Positions 9,304 to 17,075 of a DNA stretch of 64,000 nt are shown here, in pieces. Origin of the DNA: JBKBIP01 sp046297495. GTDB taxonomy: Bacteria; Planctomycetota; Planctomycetia; Gemmatales; Gemmataceae. The first letter of the stretch is position 1, and the number at the start of each line of letters is the position of its first letter. The stretch covers positions 62,001 through 126,000 of the forward strand of contig JBKBIP010000005.1 of assembly GCA_046297495.1 (NCBI GenBank). The letters are read 5' to 3'. Both the position numbers and the translations under genes were made by a program. The notes beneath the pieces are model-generated. The model was given only the letters and a program-made list of their open reading frames with translations, had not been told where the DNA came from and did no database searches.

Positions 9304-9798
9304 TTAGGAAGCCTGGCGTTCCTCGCGCGGCTTGTCAGTCTCGGCGCGCGGCAGGGCTTCGGCGATGCTGCGCAGGATGTTGGCGGAGCGTGCCAGGGGG
9401 TCGTCGCCATTCTCCGCGTCCACGGCGGATAGATCGACGCTGAACGTGAAGCCGCCGATGCGGATGCGGTCTTGATGCGTCACCTGGCTTTGGCGCACGC
9501 GCTGGTCATTGACGAATATGCCATTGAGGCTGTTCAGGTCGATGATCCGCCACTGGGATTCGGCGAACACGAAGCGACAATGACGCCGGCTCACATCGGG
9601 CAAGGGCAAGCGTAGGTCGGCGGAGCCGTGCCGGCCCACCACCACGTCGGGCTGGGTCAGAGCAATGGTCATGCCGCTCGGTTCGAGAATCAGCCGCAGC
9701 GGGACGAAGGGCACATGGCGGCCGCGCAACGACTCGCTAGGGTCAATTCGCGGCGTCCGGTCAGCCTGGGTAGGCTCGGATGACGGTTTCATGATCAT
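9304..9798 (-). CDS. FHA-domain protein
   Basis: The 164-aa protein has one forkhead-associated domain (about residues 35-125) with the diagnostic residues in order: GRHGSADLRL, SRRHC and LNSLNGIFVND. FHA domains bind phosphothreonine peptides, so it probably reads out Ser/Thr kinase signalling, which is abundant in planctomycetes. The N-terminal 35 residues are disordered and the C-terminal tail is acidic then basic. There is no membrane segment. Starts at 9798 and 9792 (ATG and an in-frame ATG two codons on) are both possible. No kinase lies in the window. Confidence 0.88.
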   Translation of the reverse strand: MIMKPSSEPTQADRTPRIDPSESLRGRHVPFVPLRLILEPSGMTIALTQPDVVVGRHGSADLRLPLPDVSRRHCRFVFAESQWRIIDLNSLNGIFVNDQRVRQSQVTHQDRIRIGGFTFSVDLSAVDAENGDDPLARSANILRSIAEALPRAETDKPREERQAS

Positions 9799-10171
9799 TC
9801 TGTTCCGGTCCGGCGGGAGGAGTGTTCACGATGCGGGCCTAGCCGGAACACCCGCATCCGAAGAGGAGTCCTGTTCCGATGGTCGGGGTTATAGCAAATC
9901 GCTGGCGCACAAAAAAGAGGATTCGCCCGGGGAGGCCAAACAATTCTCTCCTAACGATCCAGCCGCCTAAGCGCGAAAGTCTAGCTCTGCGTCAAAGTCC
10001 AACCATGTCGATGCACTTGAGCCATTTCTCCTTGTTTTTGTCACGCTCCCATTTTGCCTGTTCCACTTTATCGGGCAAATTATCATCGTCCGGGTCACAC
10101 GTCTCACATCCCAACACACGTCTCCCGGAATTGTGGACAACCGGTTTCTCTTCCATATCAGGAGATCGGAA
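9799..10171. other. Intergenic region upstream of the cysteine-rich gene
   Basis: This 373-bp region carries the promoter area of the YTV protein gene (ribosome site AGGAG at 10160-10164) and a possible small leftward ORF (9992-10117, listed separately). Apart from the imperfect repeat around CGGAACACCCGCATCCG I see no clear structure. Confidence 0.4.
9992..10117 (-). CDS. Possible 41-aa small protein, divergent from the cysteine-rich gene
   Basis: A leftward frame from GTG 10117 (or TTG 10114) to the stop at 9992 encodes a highly charged, Cys-containing peptide including DPDDDNLPDKVEQAKWERD and ending in a Lys/Trp-rich stretch. A GGGAG sits just upstream. Its composition looks far more protein-like than the surrounding frames, and the same frame becomes meaningless where it runs antisense to the YTV gene. 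There is no recognisable family. It could equally be the 3' end of a decayed gene. Confidence 0.3.
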   Translation of the reverse strand: MLGCETCDPDDDNLPDKVEQAKWERDKNKEKWLKCIDMVGL

Positions 10172-11764
10172 ATGAGGTTCAAGCTCGCATCTTCTTTGGT
10201 GGCGGCAGTGATCGGCCTCGGCATGGCCGGCTCCTCCGCCACGGCGGCTCACTGCGGGGCCTGTGCGTTTCCCGCTGGCTGTGCCTGCCCGCAACAGTGC
10301 CACATGCCCAAGGCATGTTACCGCGTCTGCTATCAAACTATCATCGAGAACCAGTGCAAGGTGTGCTATCGCCCTGTGTATCGCACCGTCATGAAAGAGT
10401 GCCCATATACGGTGTGCAAGCCTGTGTATGAAAAGCATTATAAGGAATGTAAGTACACCGTCTGCAAACCGTGCTATGAAGACTACAACGTTGTCAAGAA
10501 GTACACGGTCTGCAAGCCCTGTTATGAGACCCATTACAAGGACTGTTGCTACACGGTCTGCAAGCCGGTGTGGCAGGAGTACCAGGTGCCGGTGAAATAC
10601 TGCACCTACAAACCCTGCTACGAGACCCACTACAAGGATTGCTGGTACACCACCTGCAAGCCGGTGTGGCAGGAATATCAGGTGCCGGTGAAATACTGCA
10701 CCTACAAACCCTGCTATGAAACCCATTACAAGGATTGTTGCTACACGGTTCACAAGCCGTGCTGGCAGGAATATCAGGTGCCGGTGAAATACTGCACCTA
10801 CAAGCCCTGCTACGAGACCCACTACAAGGATTGCTGGTACACCACCTGCAAGCCGGTGTGGCAGGAATATCAGGTGCCGGTGAAATACTGCACCTACAAG
10901 CCCTGCTACGAAACTCACTACAAGGAATGCTGCCAGACCTGCTACAAGACGGTGTCGGAATGCCGGCAAAAGGTCTGCAAGAGCTACACCTGCGTGCCGG
11001 TGTGGACGGAGAAGGAAGTCAAGGTGTGCAGCGGTTACTGGAAGGAAGAGAAACACTTCTGCCCCGGTCCGGTCGTGACGCGCAAGTGCCAGCTGCCGGG
11101 CAAGTGCGTCTTCGATCCATGCACCTGCTGCTGCAAGTATTGCCCCGGTCCGGTTGTCTGCCAGCAGATTCAATGCCCCGGTCGCTGGGTGTGCAAGAAG
11201 TGCTGGGTGCCGTGCGAAAAGACCGTCAAGGTCCGTTGCTGCCACTATGTCCAGAAGGAAAACCTGCACACGGTCAACTACACCGTCTGCAAACTGGTGC
11301 CTTATACGGTTGTCAAGAAGATTCCGTACACGGTCTGCAAGCTGATCCCGGAACACCACACCAAGATGATCACCTGCCGCAAGTGCCACCTCGTCACCGA
11401 GAAGCACTGCAAGAAGGTGCCCTACACCGTCTGCAAGATGATCAAGGAAGAGCACACCAAGATGATCACCTGCCGCAAGTGCGTCATGGTGCCGGAACAG
11501 AAGGTGTGCCGGATTCCGTACACCGTCTGCAAGATGATCAAGGAAGAAAAGTGTGAGGTCATCAAGTGCCGGCGCTGCAAGTGGATTCAGGAAGAAAAAA
11601 CCTGTCTGGTCCCCTACTGCACTTGCAAGATGGTGTCCCAGGTTTGCACCAAGCTGGTGCCGCACACGACCTGTGAGATGGTTCCTTACACGGTGAACTA
11701 CCAAGTCTGCCGCAAGATTCCGGTGTGCGTCCCCTGCTGCCCGGCCCCCTGCTGTGGCAAGTAA
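10172..11764 (+). CDS. Cysteine-rich YTV-repeat envelope protein
   Basis: The 530-aa protein starts at an ATG with AGGAG 7 bp upstream and a clear signal peptide (residues 1-26, ending SSATAA). The mature part is packed with Cys, Tyr, Lys and Val in repeats such as PYTVCKPVYE and PYTVCKMIKEE. Four near-perfect 32-aa units run from residue 115 to 242, followed by a CPGP-rich middle and a second set of degenerate YTV units with ITCRKC. Planctomycetes encode such Cys-rich YTV-domain proteins as cell-wall or surface components, probably held together by disulfides. Metal binding by the many CxxC motifs is possible. A strong terminator follows at 11861. Confidence 0.88.
   Translation: MRFKLASSLVAAVIGLGMAGSSATAAHCGACAFPAGCACPQQCHMPKACYRVCYQTIIENQCKVCYRPVYRTVMKECPYTVCKPVYEKHYKECKYTVCKPCYEDYNVVKKYTVCKPCYETHYKDCCYTVCKPVWQEYQVPVKYCTYKPCYETHYKDCWYTTCKPVWQEYQVPVKYCTYKPCYETHYKDCCYTVHKPCWQEYQVPVKYCTYKPCYETHYKDCWYTTCKPVWQEYQVPVKYCTYKPCYETHYKECCQTCYKTVSECRQKVCKSYTCVPVWTEKEVKVCSGYWKEEKHFCPGPVVTRKCQLPGKCVFDPCTCCCKYCPGPVVCQQIQCPGRWVCKKCWVPCEKTVKVRCCHYVQKENLHTVNYTVCKLVPYTVVKKIPYTVCKLIPEHHTKMITCRKCHLVTEKHCKKVPYTVCKMIKEEHTKMITCRKCVMVPEQKVCRIPYTVCKMIKEEKCEVIKCRRCKWIQEEKTCLVPYCTCKMVSQVCTKLVPHTTCEMVPYTVNYQVCRKIPVCVPCCPAPCCGK
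10514..10930 (+). repeat. 96-bp in-frame tandem repeats (4 full plus partial)
   Basis: Units at 10514-10609, 10610-10705, 10706-10801 and 10802-10897, with the start of a fifth after that, each encode 32 residues beginning KPCYETHYKDC and ending QVPVKYCTY. Units 2 and 4 share CWYTTCKPVW while 1 and 3 have CCYTV, so the array has an ABAB pattern consistent with duplication of a 192-bp pair. Near-identity at DNA level points to recent expansion or gene conversion. Confidence 0.9.
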
Positions 11765-11860
11765 GGGCAAAAGTATGCTGGCCGCATCACCGATCCGGCC
11801 CCCAACAGTCCTCGTCACGAAAACTCGGCCAAGCACATAGGCCGGTTGTCCCCGCCTGAT

Positions 11861-11893
11861 GCAAGGCCCCACCTGTTCTGGGTGGGGTCTTGC
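11861..11893 (+). terminator. Intrinsic terminator after the cysteine-rich gene
   Basis: GCAAGGCCCCACC pairs with GGGTGGGGTCTTGC across a 6-nt loop, followed by TGTTTGGG. It lies 97 bp after the YTV stop and about 65 bp beyond the stop of the converging histone-deacetylase-family gene, so it could serve both. Confidence 0.75.
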
Positions 11894-11957
11894 TGTTTGG
11901 GTTGGGAAGACACACCACCAGCCGCTTCGTCCTGAACGGATTCGCCAAGTAACTTTC

Positions 11958-12902
11958 TTACCCCTTCTCCGCCAGCAATTCCTCCAAATGGGCTTGCACG
12001 CATTCGGCCAGGGCGTCGAGGTGATAGCCCCCTTCCAGGCAGCTGACCAACCGGGCCTTGCAATGGCTGCGGGCCACTTCGAGCACTTGCTTGGTCATAG
12101 TCACGAAATCCTCGGTGTCCAGGCCGAGCGCGCCGATGGGGTCGCGGACATGGGCGTCGAAGCCGGCGCTGAGCAGCACCAATTCCGGCTTGATCTTGTC
12201 AGCGGCTTTCTCCAGATGGTGCGTGAAGCGGTCGTGGTAATCCTGGCGCGAGGTGCCGTGGCGAATCGGGGCGTTGAAGATCAGCCCCAGGCCTTTGCCG
12301 TGGCCGGTTTCGTCGGCGGCGCCGGTGCCGGGATAGAAGCCGGCCCCATAGCGGTGGATGCTGAAGAATGCCGTCATGCCATCGTCATAGAAAATATCCT
12401 GCGTGCCGTTGCCGTGGTGGACATCCCAATCGACGATGAGCACTCGCGTCAGGCCGTGCCGCTTCTGGGCATGGCGGGCAGCCAGGGCGACGTTGTTGAA
12501 CAGGCAAAACCCCATGCTCCGCGTCGGCGTGGCATGGTGGCCTGGCGGCCGAACCAGGCACAAGGCGTTACGCCCCTCCCCCTTCAGCACGGCCTCGACC
12601 GCGGCCACGCCGGCCCCCGCCGCCGCCAGGGCCACCTGGAACGACATAGGGCTGACCACCGTGTCCGGGTCGAGGTGTCCGCCGCCGTGCGCCGCCAGTT
12701 GCTTGACACTCTGAATTTGCCGGGGCGAATGCACCTCGGCGACCGCCTCCTCGCTGAGCGGCTGCGACGTGCCGTGATGACATTGCTTAATCAACTCCGT
12801 CTTCTGCAAGCGGGCCGTCACCACGCGCAGCCGGTTCGCCGTTTCGGGATGCCGGCCCGTGTCATGTTGGAGGAACAGGGGGTCGGTGTAGAGTAGGGTC
12901 AT
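11958..12902 (-). CDS. Histone deacetylase family (AcuC/HDAC-like) zinc hydrolase
   Basis: The 314-aa protein matches class II-type bacterial HDAC homologues over its length. It opens with HPETANRLRVV, carries the active-site signature RPPGHHATPTRSMGFCLFN (tandem His), the zinc-ligand segment VDWDVHHGNGTQ, the GFDAH motif and the ELVLLSAGFD strand. Bacterial members deacetylate small amines, polyamines or acetyl-lysine; the substrate is unknown here because no acetyltransferase or acetyl-CoA gene is adjacent. Length and motifs are complete, so it should be active. It converges on the YTV gene across the terminator at 11861. Confidence 0.9.
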   Translation of the reverse strand: MTLLYTDPLFLQHDTGRHPETANRLRVVTARLQKTELIKQCHHGTSQPLSEEAVAEVHSPRQIQSVKQLAAHGGGHLDPDTVVSPMSFQVALAAAGAGVAAVEAVLKGEGRNALCLVRPPGHHATPTRSMGFCLFNNVALAARHAQKRHGLTRVLIVDWDVHHGNGTQDIFYDDGMTAFFSIHRYGAGFYPGTGAADETGHGKGLGLIFNAPIRHGTSRQDYHDRFTHHLEKAADKIKPELVLLSAGFDAHVRDPIGALGLDTEDFVTMTKQVLEVARSHCKARLVSCLEGGYHLDALAECVQAHLEELLAEKG

Positions 12903-13069
12903 AAGAGTTGTCAGGTGTTAGTTGTCAGCGTGGCGCGGGCGCGCTGTCGGCGAGCCACCCAGCGGTCCTGCCGTTTCTGGGAACAAGAAGTAGCCAAATC
13001 GCCTTCCCCATTGTACATTGAGTCACGGCAAAATAACACGTCGCGGACGGACGCTTTGGAGAATTCCCC

Positions 13070-13273
13070 ATGCCTTACCCTCGAATACATTACTGGCTTG
13101 GCGGTGTCCTGCTCTTGGCGTGGACGGCAGCTTCGCTTCGGGCAATGGAGCTAGCGGGGACCGCGTCGGTGCTGATCATCACGGCCCCCTATCGCGGCGC
13201 CGGCGCGGCGGAGGTGGAAAAAACCGTGGCTGGTCCCAGCGAAAATGTGGCTCGCCGATGGCTCGCCCGCTAA
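13070..13273 (+). pseudogene. Short exported ORF resembling an RND-transporter periplasmic fragment
   Basis: This 67-aa frame has an N-terminal signal-like hydrophobic segment (WLGGVLLLAWTAASLRA). A stretch VLIITAPYRGAGAAEVEKTV then recalls the start of the periplasmic domain of RND efflux permeases (consensus like YPGASPEEVEKTVTxPIE). After that it stops, at a TAA lying inside the first unit of the 31-bp tandem duplication. RND permeases are about 1000 aa, and planctomycetes also have signal-peptide proteins carrying only this periplasmic piece. I therefore read it as a truncated remnant; it may still be translated. Confidence 0.45.
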
Positions 13274-13328
13274 ACGATAGTCATTGATTAACTGGGTCCG
13301 CTAAACGATAGTCATTGATTAACTGGGT
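13267..13328 (+). repeat. 31-bp perfect tandem duplication abutting the methyltransferase start
   Basis: Two identical 31-bp units (13267-13297 and 13298-13328) begin CCGCTAAACGATAGTC and end TTAACTGGGT. The second unit ends exactly one base before the ATG of the methyltransferase. The first contains the stop codon of the upstream short ORF. Confidence 0.95.
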
Positions 13329-14126
13329 ATGCACACCAATCAAATTCTCACCGGCGATTGTGTCGCGCTGCTGGCCGAGCTGCCCGAAGCCAGCGTCGAT
13401 TTGGCCTTCGCCGATCCGCCGTTCAACATCGGTTATGAATATGACCATTACGACGACCGCAAGGCCAAGGCCGATTACTTGGCCTGGACGGAAAGTTGGC
13501 TCCGCGCGGTGCGGCGCGTGCTGAAACCGTCGGCCTCCTTCTACGTGGCCATCGGCGATGAGTACGCCGCCGAGATCAAGGTTCGTCTCGATGACTTAGG
13601 CTTAACGCTGCGCAACTGGATCATCTGGCATTACACGTTCGGAGTAAACTGTTCCAAGAAATTCAACCGCAGTCACGCCCATATCTTTTATTACGTGGTC
13701 GATCCGAAACAATTCACGTTCCACGCGGATGCTATCCGTGTGCCATCGGCGCGGCAAACCACCTACGCCGATCGCCGGGCCAATCCCAAGGGGAAGCTGC
13801 CCGACGACACCTGGGTACTGCGGCCCCAGGAAGAGGAAGCCTGTTTCCGCCCCGACGCCGATACGTGGCATGTCCCCCGCGTGTGTGGCACCTTCAAGGA
13901 ACGGACCAACCACCCCTGCCAGATGCCCGAAGCGGTGCTGGAGCGCATCCTCCGCGTCAGCAGCAATCCCGGCGACCTGGTGCTCGACCCCTTCGCCGGC
14001 AGCGGCACCACCCTGGCCGTCGCCAAGCGCCTGGGCCGGCAGTATGTGGGCATGGAATTGTCGCCCGATTACGCCGACCGCGTCCGCCAGCGCTTGCGGG
14101 GGATCGCGCCGATGTTGTTGGAGTAG
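13329..14126 (+). CDS. Orphan DNA methyltransferase (N6-adenine/N4-cytosine type)
   Basis: The 265-aa enzyme has the amino-methyltransferase catalytic motif DPPFNIGYEY near residue 30 and the S-adenosylmethionine-binding motif DPFAGSGTTLAVAKRLGR near the C-terminus. Motif IV preceding motif I is the order of the beta class (CcrM/HinfI group). DPPF is typical of N6-adenine or N4-cytosine methylation. No restriction enzyme or specificity subunit is adjacent, so it is an orphan, possibly regulatory, methylase. The ATG is preceded directly by the tandem duplication with no obvious ribosome site, so translation initiation may be weak or leaderless. Confidence 0.9.
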   Translation: MHTNQILTGDCVALLAELPEASVDLAFADPPFNIGYEYDHYDDRKAKADYLAWTESWLRAVRRVLKPSASFYVAIGDEYAAEIKVRLDDLGLTLRNWIIWHYTFGVNCSKKFNRSHAHIFYYVVDPKQFTFHADAIRVPSARQTTYADRRANPKGKLPDDTWVLRPQEEEACFRPDADTWHVPRVCGTFKERTNHPCQMPEAVLERILRVSSNPGDLVLDPFAGSGTTLAVAKRLGRQYVGMELSPDYADRVRQRLRGIAPMLLE

Positions 14127-14137
14127 CCAGGAGGCCC

Positions 14138-14244
14138 AAAAAGGGTAAAAAGGGGACGCGACTCGTATTTCGCTGGTTATCCGCTTCCACCATGAGCAAC
14201 TCTCCATCAGCAAATACGAGTCGCGTCCCCTTTTTACCCTTTTT
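14138..14244. repeat. Palindromic element, family A copy 1 (long-loop form)
   Basis: A 33-bp perfect inverted repeat (14138-14170 with 14212-14244) contains AAAAAGGGTAAAAAGGGGAC and GCGACTCGTATTT and its complement, enclosing a 41-bp loop. A-runs on one side and T-runs on the other make it a plausible bidirectional intrinsic terminator between two converging genes. The stop codon of the P-type ATPase lies inside the right arm. Confidence 0.92.
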
Positions 14245-16948
14245 CCCTTCGCTGGCGCCAGGTCCAGGTCAGCTTGTGCAGTTCCATGATCGGCAGAATG
14301 GTCAGCGCCAGCAGGATGAGAATGCCCCAGTGTTCCAAGTCGATGGGAGCCGTGCCGAGCACCTTCTGGCCCAGCGGCACGTACATGGCCGCCAGATGAA
14401 CCAGGAACGCCCCGATCACCGTGACTACCAGAATCGGGTTGCGCAAGGGGGAGATGGCGAAAGCCGACTTGGTTTCCGACCGGCAATTGCCAATGTGGAA
14501 ATTCTCGAACAGCACCATCAGCAGCAGCAGGCTGTTGCGCACGGACTCGATTTGCGCTTCCGCCTCGGCCGGATCGTCAGGGAGGAGCCAGTGGAAGGCG
14601 AAGAAGGCGACCAAGCCCATCGCCAGCGCCGCCACGATGATGCGCTCGATCATCAACCAGTTGAAGATCGGTTCCTGGGGGGGGCGCGGGGGGCGCTGGA
14701 GCACGTCCCCTTCGTTCGGCTCGAAGGCCAAGCCGACGTGTTGAATACCGTTGGTCACCAGATTCAACCACAGAATCTGCACGGGCAACAAGGGGAGGAA
14801 GTGGATTCCCGTGAGGATGGCCAAGCCCAAGAGGACGATCTCGGCGGCGCCGGTGGACACCAGTAGGAAAATCACCTTGCGGATGTTGTCGAAAGCGACG
14901 CGGCCTTCCTCGACGCCGTTGACGATGGTGGCGAAGTTGTCGTCGGTGATGACTAGCTCGGACGCCTCGCGAGCCACGTCGGTGCCGCTCTTGCCCATCG
15001 CCACGCCGATGTTGGCGGCGCGCAGGGCGGGGGCATCGTTGACGCCGTCGCCGGTGACGGCCACGAAATGCCCCACCTCGCGGGCGGCGTTGACGATCTG
15101 CAATTTCTGATTCGGGGCCACGCGGGCAAACACCCGGACCTGATCCACCAGCCGGCCAATCTCCGCCGGCGATTTTTCGAGCAATTCGGCGCCGGTGAGG
15201 ACTTGATTCTCCTCATGAGCCAAGCCGAGGTCGCGGGCGATAGCCAAGGCGGTAACTTTGTGATCCCCCGTCACCATCGACACCTTGACCCCCGCCTCGC
15301 GGCAGCTCCGCACCGCCTCGCGCACGCCCGCCCGCAACGGGTCAATCATGCCGACGAAACCCAGAAACGTGAGCTGGCGCGGTTCCGGCGGCAGCTCGTT
15401 GGGAATGAGCGGTTCCGTGACCGTCCCCTCCGCCAGCCCCAGCACGCGGTAGCCCTGTTCCGCCATGCGCGTGGCCGTCGCTTCCAGCCGCTGGCGGTGC
15501 TCGGCATCGTCACTCAGCGTACACATCTCCAAGACGCGCTCCGGCGCCCCTTTGACATAGACCTTCACTTCATGCTCGACTTGGTGGAACGAGGCGGCGT
15601 AGCGATGTTCCGGCTCGAAGGGAATTTCATCCACTTGGGGGTGCAGCTCCAACATCGCTTCGCGCTTCCACCCCAGCTTGTGTCCCATGCTGAGCAAGGC
15701 GATGTCCACGGCGTCGCCGCGCCAGACCCAATGCTCGTCGCGCTGGTGCAGGTCGGCTTCGTTGCACAGCACTGCCGCCCGCGCCAGCGCTTCCAGGGCC
15801 GGATGGCTGCCCGGTTCGATGGCTTTATCCTCATGGAGCACTTCACCGACGGGTGCGAAGCCTTGCCCCGTCACCTGAAACGTCGTGCCGTCGGCCAAGC
15901 GGATTTGCTGCACGGTCAATTCGTTGCAGGTCAGGGTGCCGGTCTTGTCGGTGGCGATGAAGGTGCAGCTGCCCAACCCCTCGACGGCGGCCAGGCGGCG
16001 GACGATGACCCCCCGCCGCGCCATGCGAATGGTGGCCACGGTCAGCACGATGGTCAGGGCCACCGGCAGTCCTTCGGGAATGGCGGAGACGGCCAACGCC
16101 ACGCCGAACAGAAACATCTCCATCGGGGTGTAGCCGACCACTAGCACACCCAGAACGGCGATGAGGGAAGCGGAGACAAGCACCACGACGGCGATGAAAT
16201 TGCTGAATTTCTCCATGCGGTGCAGCAACGGCGTCTGGCCGCTGGCGCCACCGAACACATCCAGAGCCAGTTGGCCGACGCTGGTCCCCGCGCCAGTGGC
16301 CACCACCACTCCCTTGGCCCGGCCGCGCGTCACGATGGAGCCCGCATAGGCCAGGTTCAAGCGATCCCCCATCGGCGTCGCTTCCGCCCCTTGCCAGCGG
16401 GGGTCCTTGGTCACCGGCAGCGATTCGCCGGTCAGCAGCGATTCATCGACTTCCAGCCCATGCGCCGACAACAAGCGAATGTCCGCCGGCACGCGATTGC
16501 CCGACTCCAGCCAGACAATGTCCCCAGGCACGACCTCCTCGGCGCTGATCTCGCGCACCTCGCCGTCGCGCTGCACGGCGGCATGGATTTGCAGCAGCTT
16601 GCGCAGGGCTTGGCTACTTTGTTCGGCGCGCCATTCTTGGTAGGTGCCAATGACGGCATTGATGAGCAGCACGGCGAAGATGAAGCCGGCGTCGGTGAAA
16701 TCGCCAATGGCTGCCGCCACCACTGCCGCGATGGCCAGGATGTAGATGAGCGGGCTGCGAAACTGGCGCAGCAGAATCTCCCACACCGTCGGCGGCGGCT
16801 GTTCGGGGAGCTTGTTGGGGCCAAACTCCCCTAACCGCGCTTGCGCCTCCGTCTCGCTCAGACCGTGCTCCGTGGCGTGTAGTTGCTCGAAGACGGCGGG
16901 TAGCTCGCGGGCATGCCAAGGTTGCACTTCTTGTGAACGCACGGACAT
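14234..16948 (-). CDS. P2A-type calcium/cation-transporting ATPase
   Basis: The 904-aa membrane pump has all P-type hallmarks: an N-terminal cation-ATPase domain, actuator motif TGES (173-176), the ion-binding PEGLP of M4 (291-295), the phosphorylation site DKTGTLT (Asp334), KGAPE in the nucleotide-binding domain, and TGDGVNDAPAL in the hinge. The C-terminal transmembrane block includes LPVQILWLNLVTNG. PEGLP and overall length place it with SERCA/PMR1-like (PacL) pumps exporting Ca2+ or Mn2+, though Na+/K+ export cannot be excluded. The last residues (REKG) and the stop codon fall in the palindromic element, so the extreme C-terminus may have been remodelled by its insertion. Confidence 0.93.
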   Translation of the reverse strand: MSVRSQEVQPWHARELPAVFEQLHATEHGLSETEAQARLGEFGPNKLPEQPPPTVWEILLRQFRSPLIYILAIAAVVAAAIGDFTDAGFIFAVLLINAVIGTYQEWRAEQSSQALRKLLQIHAAVQRDGEVREISAEEVVPGDIVWLESGNRVPADIRLLSAHGLEVDESLLTGESLPVTKDPRWQGAEATPMGDRLNLAYAGSIVTRGRAKGVVVATGAGTSVGQLALDVFGGASGQTPLLHRMEKFSNFIAVVVLVSASLIAVLGVLVVGYTPMEMFLFGVALAVSAIPEGLPVALTIVLTVATIRMARRGVIVRRLAAVEGLGSCTFIATDKTGTLTCNELTVQQIRLADGTTFQVTGQGFAPVGEVLHEDKAIEPGSHPALEALARAAVLCNEADLHQRDEHWVWRGDAVDIALLSMGHKLGWKREAMLELHPQVDEIPFEPEHRYAASFHQVEHEVKVYVKGAPERVLEMCTLSDDAEHRQRLEATATRMAEQGYRVLGLAEGTVTEPLIPNELPPEPRQLTFLGFVGMIDPLRAGVREAVRSCREAGVKVSMVTGDHKVTALAIARDLGLAHEENQVLTGAELLEKSPAEIGRLVDQVRVFARVAPNQKLQIVNAAREVGHFVAVTGDGVNDAPALRAANIGVAMGKSGTDVAREASELVITDDNFATIVNGVEEGRVAFDNIRKVIFLLVSTGAAEIVLLGLAILTGIHFLPLLPVQILWLNLVTNGIQHVGLAFEPNEGDVLQRPPRPPQEPIFNWLMIERIIVAALAMGLVAFFAFHWLLPDDPAEAEAQIESVRNSLLLLMVLFENFHIGNCRSETKSAFAISPLRNPILVVTVIGAFLVHLAAMYVPLGQKVLGTAPIDLEHWGILILLALTILPIMELHKLTWTWRQRREKG

Positions 16949-17075
16949 GATCGCTTCTCCTCCTCTGACCGCCCTGGGAACGGCAACTCAACTTTGTCCT
17001 TTCCATCAGTGCGCGGTGTGAAATCCGAGGGAAAGGCATAACGATGGATGAAAAATAAACCGTCATTCAACTTTC

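Noticed and set aside
10514..10930. Possible CRISPR-like repeats
   Set aside because: The 96-bp units are contiguous and in frame with no spacers; they encode a repeated protein segment.
9992..11872. Long leftward open frame of 626 codons over the YTV gene
   Set aside because: It is antisense to the Cys-rich repeat gene, which has a signal peptide, ribosome site and terminator. The repeated Leu/His/Arg pattern is a frame shadow of the repeats; only its last 41 codons, outside the YTV gene, look protein-like.
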